DNA from: Plotosus lineatus | Lineage: Eukaryota; Chordata; Actinopteri; Siluriformes; Plotosidae | Direction: 5' to 3' | Length of the DNA: 64,000 bases | Assembly: GCA_024760905.1 (NCBI GenBank) | Contig: CM045733.1 | Location: forward strand, 64,706,001 to 64,770,000 | In this document: positions 23,656 to 35,296 of the stretch, piece after piece | Layout of the letters: every line of letters starts with the position of its first letter | How positions within the stretch are numbered: position 1 is the stretch's first letter | Notes under the pieces: generated by a model | What the model was told of the DNA's origin: nothing | The model's database searches: none | What the model saw: only the letters and a program-made list of their open reading frames with translations | Program-made: the position numbers and the translations under genes

Positions 23656-23999
23656 AGGCAGTGGTGGTCTACTGGTAAGGTGCCGGATCCCAAGGTTGGG
23701 GGTTCAAGCCCCGCTCTCAATGAATTGTCATGGTCCCCCAGTGCAGCTAACTGGGTTATCAAAGGTCAGCAATGTCTCTCACTGTCTATGGTGAGAGGTG
23801 TAAAAGAACCATTGCTGACTTTCATAAAGAGTAGCTTAGCTGCATAGCCGTCAGCATGTTTCTGCCCTACGATGGCCTGGTGAGCTGTCCGTGGTGTACT
23901 CTGCTTTGTCCAGAGTCAGCTGTGATGGGTGCCAGCCTCCCTGCAACCCCCAATGAGAATTAAGTGGTTTAGAAAATGAATGATTGAATAAATGAATGA
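23656..23999 (+). repeat. SINE-A
   Basis: Full-length copy, GGCAGTGGTGGTCTACTGGT head to GAATTAAGTGGTTTAGAAAA tail. Confidence 0.86.
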
Positions 24000-24235
24000 A
24001 TTTATATTCATTATATTACTCTTTATATATATCTAATCCCACAAGCTGAAGGTACATGATTGTGATATTGTGGATTCAAAGCACTCTTAGCTCAAGCCTC
24101 CATCAAGGAGAAGTTAAAGTTCTAGTTACTTCACACTAAGGAATCCTGGGCTATGAGTAGGCTTTGGTGTAAAAGTTCAACAGACATTAACCTTTACAAA
24201 AGAACTACTATGGCACAAACTGCTGAAAAAGTTAA

Positions 24236-24388
24236 CCTCTTAAAACCCTATTGACCTCATTTTTATTATTGTTTTGCCAAAATTCTTCCTGTTTGAAAAC
24301 CAACATTAGATCAGTAGTTCTCTTTTGAGAAGAAAGCACTGTTTAGAAAAGACCAAACAAGTAAGACCGAGGTTTTGGTCTTAGTAGG
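24236..24388. mobile_element. piggyBac-like MITE with TTAA target site
   Basis: It interrupts the Tc1 copy between GTTAA and TGCTGG, leaving TTAA on both sides. The ends read CCTCTTAAAACCC and the complement of CCTACTAAGACCAAAACC, starting CCT as in piggyBac elements. It is about 153 bp and has no coding capacity. Confidence 0.7.
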
Positions 24389-24693
24389 TTAATGCTGGCC
24401 ATGGTAGAAAGAGAACACAGTGCATTGCAGATGACCATTATAGATTATAACCACAAACCAGTCAGTGTGCTCATGCTTGACCCCTGGAAACCACTAAAAA
24501 TGCTTATAATTGGATTGTGGATTTAATGTGGATCTTGCGCTTACCTGTTCCATAGTGAACGTTGTTGCCAACCAAGTACACCCGATTATGGCTATAGTGT
24601 TCATTAATGGAAGTAGCCTCTTTCAGCTAATGTGCCCTTCTGTACTGCAAACACTGTTTAGGAACGGTTTGAGGAACAGTGACCCCCAAACCG

Positions 24694-25516
24694 TAATAAG
24701 CACTCTGCTCCAGTAAGCGCCAACCCCACCCCAATGTTTTTTATTTTACATCTAATAACTGCTTATGTGTACTGGGAGCAAAATCGTAGCTCAAACTTAA
24801 CAATTTTATTCAATCTCTGTAACAATAAAAATAGGCCTTCACTGCCTGTAAAAGTGAGTTTACGTGGTATTTCAAGACCCCCTGCCACTGGGGAATATCT
24901 ATAATGTTCACCAGTAACAACACGTTTGATTGTTCCATTGTGCTTTAAAAAACAGAAAAATATATTGCTGTGTTCTCTTGGTAAATGTCCAACAACTGAT
25001 GAACTATTAGAAACTGCTACAGCAAAACTATGAGATGGTCTGAATGAATGGAGTGATGACCCAGATATGGACCTATCAGAAAGTGATGACGAGTATTTTT
25101 CACCCGATTATCCTGCTCCCTAACTTCATAAATTTAAATATGCTCCTGGCCATGTGCTTTTGTTTATGTTCGTGTTGGTTGGTTCAACGTGCCATAAGCT
25201 AAAGTTGACATTCGTGTTGATTGGCTCAATTTTAATTCCAGGAAAATGTTTAAAGGAGCAGCACTGGAAGGGAAAAGTAAGGGGACTCTTTTTAATCATG
25301 CTGTTTTCTGTTTATTTTCAGCTTTCATGTAAGTAGTTTGGTTGATGCCACAAAATGAATAATACAAATACCAGTAAAACTGTTTTATTATTCTGTTATT
25401 ATTCATGTTTTCCTCCTCGATGGTAATAAGCACTTACAGTTCCAGTCCGCTGGTTACATTTTAATAAGCGCCCACCCACTCCGATTTTTTTTAAGTGCCC
25501 TGGACGCTTATCATGT
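24694..25516. mobile_element. Unassigned DNA element X
   Basis: It starts AATAAGCACTCTGCTCCAGT and ends in the complement of a similar ATAAGCGTCCAGGG sequence, with CACCCC/GGGGTG-like subterminal parts. Around 25049-25122 a short acidic frame reads DPDMDLSESDDEYFSPDY. A left-end fragment of the same family lies at 18465-18565. The superfamily was not determined. Confidence 0.55.
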
Positions 25517-25644
25517 TGAATATGATATGAGAAATGTACTGGGCAATGTACTTGTTCAAATCATGGAGACTAGACCCTATTGTTGTTGGAATTCTTCTGT
25601 CTTGAGTAAAAATGCGGTTCGCACCATGGATCAGTTCATGGTAC

Positions 25645-25919
25645 TTCGGGCGAGGGCAGAGTATACCCTGGACAGCTTGCCCGGCCATCACAGGGCAGAA
25701 ACATGCTGACGACTTTGCATCATTCTCTTGTCAAAAGTCAGCAATGATTCTTTTACATGCCTCACACTGCAGACAGTGAGAAACATGGCCAGCCTTTGAT
25801 AACCCAGTTAGCTGCACTGGGAGAGTGGGACAGTGATAGCCTGTTGAGAGTGGGGCTTGAACCCCCACCCTTGGGATCAGTGATCCAGCACCTTTTACCA
25901 CCAGGCCACCATTGCCCAA
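25645..25919 (-). repeat. SINE-A, 3' truncated, inside the broken Tc1
   Basis: Complement of a copy from GGGCGAGGGCAGAGTATACC to the head CACCAGGCCACCATTGCCC. The GGATTAAGCGG tail is missing, which is unusual for a SINE. Confidence 0.8.
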
Positions 25920-26344
25920 ATTTGTGTCCACACTTTACGGAGGAGGTGGAGTATCCTCTCCCGGGCCGAAGCCTGGGCCAGAATATGGAGATCCTAGGTT
26001 GCGCAATCGTCAGGATCCCCCTCTCTGCCTTGCTCACAGGGTCCAAAGGAATGTGAAGCATGACATTTGGCATCAGTTTGGCTGCGGGAGATTCCGGAAT
26101 GCTGTTACTTGTAGCACTGAACTCTCTGCAGGTCCCCACTCCTGATCTGAAGGTTTACTACTCTCCCTCACATGGTTTGGCCCATCAGCTGAGATGATTT
26201 ACTGGGGTGTTGCCCTTGGAGCCAGCACATGAGAGCTTTGAGAGATAGATGAGAACCGGTTGTCCGGCCACCCGACGAGAGAGGGTGTAGCTGTGGGCAG
26301 ACAAGGGTACTATCTCTATCCAGATCTCTATCCCCCTACACCTC
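25920..26344. other. Unassigned block inside the broken Tc1
   Basis: A GC-rich stretch with a short open frame on the plus strand (SSPGPKPGPEYGDPRLRNR). It resembles no family I can name. It is probably another insertion, as the Tc1 sequence resumes at 26345. Confidence 0.4.
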
Positions 26345-26505
26345 AATATACCTTATAACTTACAGGAATTTAAGGATGTGCGACACATTGCTTGGTGTCA
26401 GGTACCACAGCACACCTTCCAAGGACTTGTGGAGTCCATGCCTTGTGAGGTTAGGGACATTTTTCTGACATAGGTAGTACCCAAACAGTAATAGGCATGT
26501 GGTTT

Positions 26506-27305
26506 TTAAAGGTTTTTTAATAATATACATAATGGGAAACATCATTTACAACATTGCATTATCTCACAAAAGGTATGCAGTTACCGAATTTTCCCTCAAG
26601 TTTTTGAGCACAAGAGAAATTTATACACTTGCAGTGTTTCCAATCTCAAGCCAGAACTTCAAGTGGAAACTACAATATAAACAGATTTGACAGCCTTCTC
26701 TCGCCAGTATACCACTTGTGGATTTATAATAGCCCCAGAGTGTCTGTATCTATTCTCCCTCAGGTTTTCAATTTCTCAGCATTACTCCCTGAGGTCAGAC
26801 AGGTCAAGCACACAGAATTAAAATGCTAAATATTGATCACAGGGTGACAAAGGACACGGAAGCTGGGTGTACAGAGAGCTTCTGACCCCTCTCTAATGAA
26901 GTTGCCATCTTCTGCCTGCTGCAGGATGCATGAGGCTGCTGGCTGTGTGTTTGTCATCCTGTTTCAAAGCTAAGCAGCCCATCTCCTTTCCTTTTCAGAT
27001 AGGAAAAACCACGTGGGTGAGTCAAGGAGTAAGGGTTTGTTCTTAGGTGATGATAAAAGTTGTTAGATTTTTTTAACCTATAAAGGGAAGAGAATTTCAC
27101 TAGCAGTTTAAGGAAATTTAACTGTGGAGTGGGCCCTTGTGGGCTCTAATGTGAATTCCACACCTTAATTATAACTTTTTTCTTTCAGCTTGCAATGTTC
27201 TGTCTATGTGGGAGTTTAATATCTTATGTGTGTTTCAGAATTGCTGAGATGATCTTCAGCAGACATATAGGCATTATTTTGAATGTTATACTGTATATTA
27301 TAATA
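26506..27305. other. No recognisable gene or repeat
   Basis: Unique sequence between the broken Tc1 and a MITE-P. Confidence 0.55.
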
Positions 27306-27779
27306 CAGGGATCCCTCGCTACTTCACGCTTCAATTCATGCATCGCATTTTTTTTTAAAATATTCATTGAATTAAAAAATAAGGAAATTAAGGAAGAATA
27401 GGTGGAAATGTTAAGGAAAATGCCACAAAACAAGGCAAATTATGCAAACAAAAAACCCCAAACAAAAACTAAAAACAACCCAAAACCCCCAATCAAAACT
27501 GCTTACATTGTTATGTGAGGTGTGCATCTGGGTGCGTGCATGCACACGCATCTGTATGTGTGTGGGTATTTATATTTTATTTACACCTTATGCGTTATTT
27601 TTGAATTTTTAATTGTTATTATAAGCATTTATAGCATTGAATATGTATTTAATGATACTGTATACACATATACTGTACATGTACGTATACATCAGCCAGG
27701 GGTCGATCGCACATCTCGGAATTCGGTGGTCACGGGGGGATCTCGGTCCCAATTAACCGCTGAAAGTGAGGGATCCCTG
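27306..27779 (+). mobile_element. MITE-P copy
   Basis: It begins CAGGGATCCCTCGCTACTTC after TA and ends AGTGAGGGATCCCTG, with the standard interior. Both termini are preserved but the right flank is TC, not TA. Confidence 0.88.
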
Positions 27780-27857
27780 TCTATAAAAAAATCTAACACC
27801 TTTTGTCAGCATCTAAGAACAAATCTCTGTCTAATAGTAAAACAAATCAATGTACTT

Positions 27858-28986
27858 CAGTCGGCCCTCTACTTACAAAAACCTCTGAATACAAAAAATC
27901 CAGGTTACGAAAAATATTTTCCTAAATTTTCGTCCTCTGTCTACGAAACAACTTATTACGAAAAGCGTCAAACACGCCATTCAAAAATTCAATCGCGTTA
28001 TTCAAACATTCAAACAATGCGCAAGTTGTTCTCTCATTGGCTGTCTCCAAATATCCCACCCCGCTATCCTCCCATTGGCCAGGAGGGAGCTGAATCTCCA
28101 TAGTACTGCACCCATAAAGCTTGTTTGTCACACGCGTAAAGGAGAGCTGTACTGTTGGTTCGTGAGTTTCGAGAGTGTTCATTGCAATTTATTTTTTGTT
28201 TTTTAAGTTGTTTTATTCAGTAAATGTTTAATAAATGTGGTGCACTCCGCCAAAGGTGGGCAAAACACGGCTCATCCGGACCTCCGATCCCTCAAGCAAA
28301 TGAGTGAATGTTGAGTACTAAACGAGTGTTCAAAGTGCACTTGCCTGCTTGACAGATTGGAGGTCCAGACATGCCGCGCCGCATCTCGAAATCTCCGGCG
28401 TTGGCTGCGTCGGAGCGTGCCACGGAGCGAGCCGAGTGTGGGCGGCGTCGCATCTGACACAAGAGCCCCCGAGACGGGGCGCGGCTCATCTGGAGCTCCG
28501 ATCCCTCAAGCAAACGAGTGAATGTTTAGTACTAAACAAGTGTTCAAAGCGTACTTGCCTGCTTGACATACGGAAGTCGGGACAAGCCGCGTTCCATCCC
28601 AAAAGCTCCGGTTTCAGCCGCGACGCACTCGGCGGAACGCATCACAAATGTTTAATAATGTTTAATATTGTTTGGTTTGGTTGATAAAAAAAATGGGTTA
28701 ATAAAAAATGTTTAATAATGGTTTAATTAATAAATATGTTAATAAAATGATTTAATATGTTAATAAAATGTTTAAATGGTTTAAAAAATAATTTTCTTTT
28801 ACTTTTAACACATATTTCATCCAAAATTGGTGTACTTTTGTAATTTTTAAAGGGTTTATGGGGTAGTCTTGGGAGCCTTGGAACGAATCACGCGTTTTAC
28901 ATGTAAAATGCGCCTCTACTTACGAAAACTCCAGGTTCCGAAAAAGGCTCCGGATCGGATTAATTTCGTAAGTAGAGGGCCGGCTG
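27858..28986. mobile_element. Tigger-like element T1 (1.13 kb)
   Basis: The ends are inverted repeats CAGTCGGCCCTCTACTTAC and, on the right, the complement of CAGCCGGCCCTCTACTTAC, 18 of 19 matching. Inside, repeated GTTACGAAAA-like phrases mark the family. A GC-rich direct repeat with a 214-bp period (28268 and 28482) is followed by an AT-rich GTTTAATAAATG tract. No transposase frame is visible. Confidence 0.82.
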
Positions 28987-29108
28987 TATTACTATGTGAT
29001 AGTGTGACCATTATATAGCAAGATAAATATAATTGTTAGTGAAACATATAGATAACCAGTATAACACTTTAATAAGAGCGAGAGAGAGAGAGAGAGAGAG
29101 AGAAAGAA

Positions 29109-29139
<31 letters not shown>

Positions 29140-29703
29140 GAGAAGGATGTAAATGATTAGCAGAGCAGTAAGATAAAATAGCTTTATTGTCACTGTAAAC
29201 GCTTCACAATAAAATTGTCATCAGAAACTCTTTTGGATTGTGACATTTAAATTTAAATGAAATAACATAAATTAACAAACATAAAACAAAGGCAGATAAT
29301 CGTACTGAAATACTCATATATATGCTCACAATTTACAATAACGCTGAGGTAGGACTGAGAAAAATTTTAGCATGTAAACATGTGGATGTTTGAGCTAAAA
29401 GCACAAAGTGGGTGTGATGATTTCTGATTACAGCTACATACTGAGAAATAGTTTCTGTGATTTGGCATCCATTTTGTGCTCCTTTTGGCGAGATGATTAG
29501 TAGGAGGTGTCTGTACTCATCCACAGAAAATCATGCAGAAAACTTTTTTTGTATAAAATCATGTCAGATTTTGTGAACATAAACATTGAACAATTGGGAA
29601 TAATAAAAAACATTTATCTGATATATGTACAAGCAGCTTATTTTTGTATAATGGATACAGTAAGAAAGGTAGAAGCAGGCATGCTTACTATAAAATGCAA
29701 TAA
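28987..29703. other. No recognisable gene; GA array
   Basis: Apart from the GA array (29077-29145), AT-rich unique sequence. Confidence 0.55.
29077..29145. repeat. GA array
   Basis: An interrupted GAGA run with AAAG and GCGA variants. 42989-43130 is a longer, more degenerate one. Confidence 0.95.
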
Positions 29704-31567
29704 TCTTCATCGTCATCATCTTCCTCCTCTTAATCCGGGATCAGGTCGCTGGGGCAACAGCCTAAGTAATGAGGTCCAGACATTCCTTTTCCCAGCCACT
29801 TCCTCCAGCTCTTTCAGGGGACACTGAGGGGTTCTTAGACCAGCCAAGAGACATAATCCCTTCAGCATGTTCTAGGTCAACCCCCAGGGTCTCTTTCAAG
29901 TTGAACATGCCTGAAACACCACACCACGGAAGTGTTCGTTGGCATTCTATCCAGATGCGCGAGCCACCTCAACTCGCTCCTCCTAATGTGGAGGAGCAGC
30001 GGTTCTACTCCGAGCTCCTCCTGGATGGCTGAGTTTCTCACTCTATCTCTAAGGGAGACCCCCGCCACACAGCAAAGGAAGCTCATCTCAGCCACTTGTA
30101 TCCATGATCTTGTTCTTTCTGTCATTACCCAAAGCTCCTAACCACAGGTGAGGATTGGAACGTAGATCAACTGTTAAATTGAGAGCTTTGCTTTGTGGCT
30201 CTGCTCCCTCTTCACCACAAAGGACTGGTACAAGCTCTGCTTTACAGCAAAAGCTGCAGCAATCCTCCTGTCGATCTCCCGCTCCATCCTTTCCTCACTC
30301 CAGAACAAGACCCTGAGATACTTGAACTCCTCCACTTGGGGCAGGACCTCAGTTCAGACCTGATGCATTTCACCCTCTTCTGGCTGAGAACCATGGCCTC
30401 GAACTTGGAGGTGCTGATTCTCATCCCAGGTGTTTGGCACTTGCCTGTGAATTGCTCCAATGAGAACTGGAGATCCTGGATTGATGAGGCCAACAGGACA
30501 CTTCATCTGCAAAAAGCACATATCAAATCCTATGGCCACCAAACTAGAACCCCACCACCACCACCACCACCACCACCCCAATGCCATGGCTGCACCTAGA
30601 AATTCTGTCCATAAAAATTATGAAGAGAATTGGTGACAAAGGACAACCTTGTTAAACTCGAACCCTCACCAGAAACAAATATAGACCTGTTGTTACCAAT
30701 GCGGACCAAGCTCTGGCTCCGCCAATAGAGAGACCAAATGGCCCGTAGCAATGGGTTCGGTACACCTTTCTCCCAAATCACACCCCACAAGATAGCCCGA
30801 GGGACATGGTCGGGAAGCCTATAAATCCATAAAACACATGTGGACAGATTTGGTAAAGTCACACGCTACATCCAGGATTATATAGAGCGTATAGAGCTGA
30901 TTGAGAGTGCCATGGCCAGGATGAAAACAACATTGTTCCTCCTGAATCCGAGGCTCAGCCATTGATTGGATCCTCCTCTCCAGTACTAATACATAGACTT
31001 TCCTGGGTAGGTGTGTGATTAATATCCACGATAATTGGAACAAACTCTCCAGGCCCCTCCTTTTTTTGCCAATCCAGAGGTATAGCTCCCGATGACTACA
31101 CGATATTGCAGAGATGTGTCAAGACAGTCCTACAACATACAAATTTTCAGGGCAGATCTTATCGAACCCCAGAGCCCAATCACCATGCAGCTGTTTGACT
31201 ACCTCAGCCCCCCGTGATGGGTGAACCCCCACCCAAATTCCAAAGATCTTCCTCTGCCATGGAGGGTGTATTGGTGGAATTGAGAAGGTCCTTGAAGTAT
31301 TCCTTCCTTCTACCTCCTGACAACATCCCCAGTCGAGGTGAGAAGCTCCTCACTTCCCATGTAAACAATATTTGTCTAGAACTGCTTTCATCTCTTGAGG
31401 TGTCGAATGGTAGTCCAGAACCTTTTTGAGGCCATCTGTCACTTTCCAGGCCCTCCATAAAACTTCTCTCACACCCAAGATTTTGCACCGGTGTCAGCTC
31501 AGGTTTCTGGTATCTGTCTGCTGCCCTGAGTCCCACAGGCCAATAAGACCCGATAGGCCATCATTTC
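29704..31567 (-). pseudogene. Rex3 retrotransposon, 1.86-kb 5'-truncated copy
   Basis: The complement encodes in order an EYFKDLLNSTNTPSMAEEDL segment, the RT finger region (VYVLVLERRIQSMAEPRIQEE, then HMCFMDL), a GMRISTSKFEAMVL block, a MTERTRSWIQVAEMSFL block and LGVEPLLLHIRRSELRWLAH. Many stops and frameshifts break it. From memory, the sequences near 30631-30651 and 31056-31072 resemble the published Rex3 PCR primer sites in the right geometry. The tail is a GATGAT-type run at 29704-29725. A SINE-B follows directly. Confidence 0.85.
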
Positions 31568-31569
31568 AG

Positions 31570-31872
31570 CTGGAGGAGTATGGTTAGCACATCTCCCTCA
31601 CAGCAAGAAGGTCCTGGGTTTAATTCCCAGCTTGAGTGTTTCTGTGTGGGGTTTGCATGTTTTCCCCGTGCTTGCGTGGGTTTCCATATGAATGAAAGTG
31701 AAAGGTGAGTATGAATGGTTGTGTGAGTGTTGGCCCTGCGATGGCCTGGCGAGTTGTCCTGGGTGTACACTGCCCTTGCCCAGAGTCAGCTGAGATGAAT
31801 GCCAGACTCCCAGCGATCCTAATTAGTATTAAGCGGTTCACAAAATGAATGAATGAATGAATGAATGAATGG
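31570..31872 (+). repeat. SINE-B between Rex3 and Tc1 debris
   Basis: Head GTATGGTTAGCACATCTCCC, body and GTATTAAGCGGTTCACAAAA tail ending in a GAATGAAT run of about 28 bp. Confidence 0.82.
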
Positions 31873-32290
31873 ACAAATATGGATGTCCTTGCTGAGTTTA
31901 GTCAGAGCCCTGACTTGAACTCCATTAAAATTCTGTGGAATGACTTGAAGATTGCAGTTCAGCAACAGTCACCATTAGATTTGAGTGAGCTCGAACAGTT
32001 CTGTGAAGATTGGGTAAATACTACAGAGTTCAGCTGTACAAAGAAGGTAGAGAGAAAACTCATAACTGTAATTAAAACAAAAAGGGTAGTTCCACGAAGT
32101 ACTAACACAAAAGGGGTGATACCTTTTTTGTTGTTGGTGGTGTTGCTATTATATAATTCATTTGGCTCTTACGAGTTGCAGTAAGTAACTTAAATACAAC
32201 TGAAAAAATATTTGTCTTTATTTCAGATTGCAAAGCAACAAAATGTGAATATTTTGGAGGGGTGTGATTATTTTCTCGACCCACTGATAT
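31873..32290 (+). pseudogene. Tc1 transposase C-terminus with lost catalytic Glu
   Basis: The frame reads MDVLAEFSQSPDLNSIKILW and then LSELEQFCEDWVNTT, the C-terminal third of a Tc1-type transposase. The family motif SPDLNPIE, whose Glu is the last DDE residue, is SPDLNSIK here. It ends in an AT-rich terminal-repeat-like sequence (GGGTGTGATTATTTTC). A SINE-B abuts its left side. Confidence 0.82.
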
Positions 32291-32444
32291 CCTTACCTGT
32301 ACGATACTACATTGTTATAACAGTGTTATTTGGTCATATACCAATTTTCCATCGGGAAACAATCTGACCATATTCATATGAACATCGTACAATATGACTG
32401 ACAGACCTGATCTATTTTCCCGCATGCAGCCTTCAAATCCAAGA

Positions 32445-32785
32445 TCCGAGATCATTCCGTGGGTCTTCCTTCTAAAAAGGAGTAGCACCGCAGTCGTTCC
32501 GCAAATGTTCCGTCCTTTCCGTGAATGTTCCGTGAATTATCCGAAGGTCTTCCTTTGCTGTCCGCACTGGTTCCAAAGGTGATCCGAGCACTTTTACACA
32601 TGTATTCCGACATAGTACCGTGGTCTTTCCGTGCCCTTTCTGCACATTCCGTGAATGTTCCGAAGGTGTTCCGAAGGTGCAACTTTCCGTAGGTTTCTGA
32701 CCCATTTTCCGTGTAAAAATGCCGAAGCTTCTCCGCAGAGTGCGTTCCGCGCCTTTCCGCCATGATCCTTGCATTCCGCGCTCCA
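32445..32785. repeat. TTCCG-rich degenerate repeat block
   Basis: At least a dozen TTCCG pentamers occur in about 340 bp, often as TTCCGTGAATGTTCCG or GTTCCGAAGGT. Spacing is irregular. Long open frames on the minus strand are a by-product of the repeat. Not found elsewhere in the window. Confidence 0.75.
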
Positions 32786-32797
32786 GTGAAATGGGGG

Positions 32798-32880
32798 TAT
32801 TAGAAACAGTGGCACTGGGGAAAAGACAGGAGGCAGAGCTGGAGGTAGCAGAGATGAAAATGGTAGCAGAGATGAAAAAT
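32798..32880 (+). pseudogene. Short RTE fragment with internal duplication
   Basis: It encodes a piece of the RTE segment around ETVALGKRQEAELEVAEMKM. The motif GTAGCAGAGATGAAAA is repeated immediately, which suggests a local duplication. Both ends of the element are missing. Confidence 0.7.
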
Positions 32881-34916
32881 TATGATTTGCTTGCAATAAG
32901 TCCACCAAAGTCAACAACAAAAAGCGCACACACACACATTGCAGGATTTAGCACAAAGAATGTGTGTGTGTGTGTGTGTTTTTTTTTTTTTAATACATAG
33001 AGGCTGATGGGCACTTTAACACTCAACATTCATATTTTAATTAAGTCTGCAAAGAGATCTTTAGATATTATACACTAAATCTTTATGGTGCACCCTGTGA
33101 CGTGAAATCTTTCCTTATAAATGAATACAGCCTAATTTTTTAATCATCTGCTTTTTCTTACTTTATCTTTGGCCTCCATTACTTTATATTCTGCGCTATA
33201 TTCAGCACCCTCAGGACCGATTCATATTTTAAATGTAAAAGCCAACTTATAGGGTTCATGCTAATCAACTGTTGCATGTCATACATTTCTGATGGATTTA
33301 TGTGAGAAAGCTGATGGCACTAAAAATACTGAAAGTACATTTTTACCATTTTCCTCTAATGTATTTAAATAATGCTATTACAGCCTAAGTAACAGACCCT
33401 TGTGTGCCCTTTGAATGGCTTTGCTGAGGGTTTAATGTGAATATATAAATAAACATGAAGACCATCTCTTTCACACTCTACTACCATTGGTCTTGTAGTT
33501 CCTTTTCCATTTATTATATTTGCATCTGTTCTTTTTTTTCTCGGAGAGGCCTTGACATATGAGGATAAAATTCATGCTAAAATGTATTTCACCCCAGTAA
33601 AGCCTCCGTCGCCTTCCTTCATCCTCCTTGGGTCTTACTTGGCCATGGTTGACTGGAACACCAAAGCTGGATTCATGGCTGAGGTTTTAGTGTTATTCGG
33701 AGCATCTTTTATCATCAGCACCCATTACGGGTCTTAAACAGCTGGTGACGAAGGAATGCAACAACATACAGTAGCAACAGATCCCTTCATCCGCTTCCAT
33801 CTGTTCCACCCCATTAGCCCAGGAGATGGTCTTGGGCATCCAATAAATGCCTTCCAGAATGGTCTAATCCCAGTCCGCTCGCTCTAGTTCCCTCCACAAG
33901 AAGACAAACACAACATGGCAACTCCCAGGCTGAAATTACAAGTCATTCGGTGGAAAGAGGAAAACAGGAAGTGTAAAAGCCAGGCAAATATTGCGACAGT
34001 AAATGATGAAAGAAAAGTGCAGGGGCAAATTCAAACGCATGAATTCAACACGTAGAGAGCCAATGAACTTAAATGAAGTTCAATGAAGGTGGAAATTAAG
34101 AAATATGAAATATGAAAAGTCTTCAGCCTAAATGTTGGTAATTTAACAGACCAAGGAACAAATAAGTCATATTGTGATAGATGACCTGGGACCAGTTAGG
34201 ATTCGTTTATTTTCAGAAATAGTCTTTATTGTAACAGACGACCGGCTGGCTTTATGTGTGATAGCAGTTAAGACCATCCTGCTGGAGCAAATAAGAAAAA
34301 TAACAACATTGCAAGTGGAACTTGCATTAGAATGACTCACTAAAAGGCGATTCAGAGTCAAGCTTGCATGCTGGGAAAATTGGGGGTTTGCCAATATTTG
34401 CCCAGACTGGGCACTCATCGTGCTAATGATTATTCTTTTCACAAATTTAGTGTCAAATTATTTTGTTTTTTTTTTTTTTTACATTTTGATGGTATGTTAT
34501 GCAAATGTTCCCTCCATTTATAACAAATAGGATGAAAATACATTTTTATCATGATCTAGCTCACAGCACTGGTATGTCGTGGTTCCCAGGGAGATTGTGC
34601 CACATGCTGGCATTGTCCTCTTGGTTTCATTCTGTTCTCCACCCTCTCTCAAGGATTGAATAATTACTATCATTGTATGCACAATCATGAGAGTACTGAA
34701 ACAGTCCACACTCTTAACGCTTACCTTTTGTCCCTGCCATTTGAACTAACCGTATTGTCCTATTTATTTTGTGTGGGTAATGTCTGTGCTTTTGGGTTTG
34801 TAGAGTTTTGTTAAAATGCTGCTGGGTTTTTAAACTTTTACTTTTTACAGCAAATTCAATGTTTAGAACTTGCACTTAATACACAAAATAGATCAACTCA
34901 CAAGCAGAGAGCATCC
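32881..34916. other. Largest stretch without repeats
   Basis: About 2 kb of mostly single-copy sequence. A 58-codon frame at 33564-33737 (YEDKIHAKMYFTPVKPPSP) lacks clear splice sites or known motifs, so I did not call it. Confidence 0.5.
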
Positions 34917-35268
34917 TTCATTCATTCCTTTGTTGAATTGCTTAATCCCACTAGGGTCACGGGAGTCAAGCGCGTATCTCAGCATACACTAGGTGAAGGC
35001 TGGGCACACCCTGAACACCCTGCCTTAGCCCAGAGTCAACCGAGACAGGCTGCAATTGTATTAGTCTACACCCACACAATCGTTTCCACCTGGGAGCAAT
35101 TTGGAACATCCAATTAGTCTCGCATGCATGCCTTTGGACTACGGAAGGAAACAGGAGAAAACAGAGGAACGCCAATTCAGACGCAGGCAGAACACGTAAA
35201 CTCCACACAGCAACGCCCTTGCCAAGCCAGGGACTTAAATCCAGGGTCTTCTTGTTGAGGCAGACCTC
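34917..35268 (-). repeat. SINE-B
   Basis: Complement of a full copy; tail CTTTGTTGAATTGCTTAATC at left and GACCCTGGATTTAAGTCCC-like B-box region at right. Confidence 0.75.
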
Positions 35269-35296
35269 ATCATATAAACATAATCTAATTATAATA

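Larger units (their letters stand above)
24172..26505 (+). pseudogene. Tc1 transposase copy broken by nested insertions
   Basis: Segments 24172-24231, 24392-24693 and 26345-26505 follow the order of one Tc1 family: the AQTAEKVN region, VVANQVHPIMAIVFINGSSL, the LFRNGLRNS region, and finally the TTCCAAGGACTTGTGGAGTC end. Between them lie a TTAA-flanked MITE (24236-24388), element X (24694-25516), a SINE-A (25645-25919) and an unassigned block (25920-26344). Each block is therefore younger than the Tc1 copy, unless rearranged. Confidence 0.75.

Noticed and set aside
32452..32774. Two overlapping 100-codon minus-strand frames
   Set aside because: They overlap in different frames over the TTCCG repeat. 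Lack of stops is explained by the motif composition.
33564..33737. 58-codon frame in the largest unique stretch
   Set aside because: No recognisable motif and no convincing splice pair, so it cannot be told from chance.
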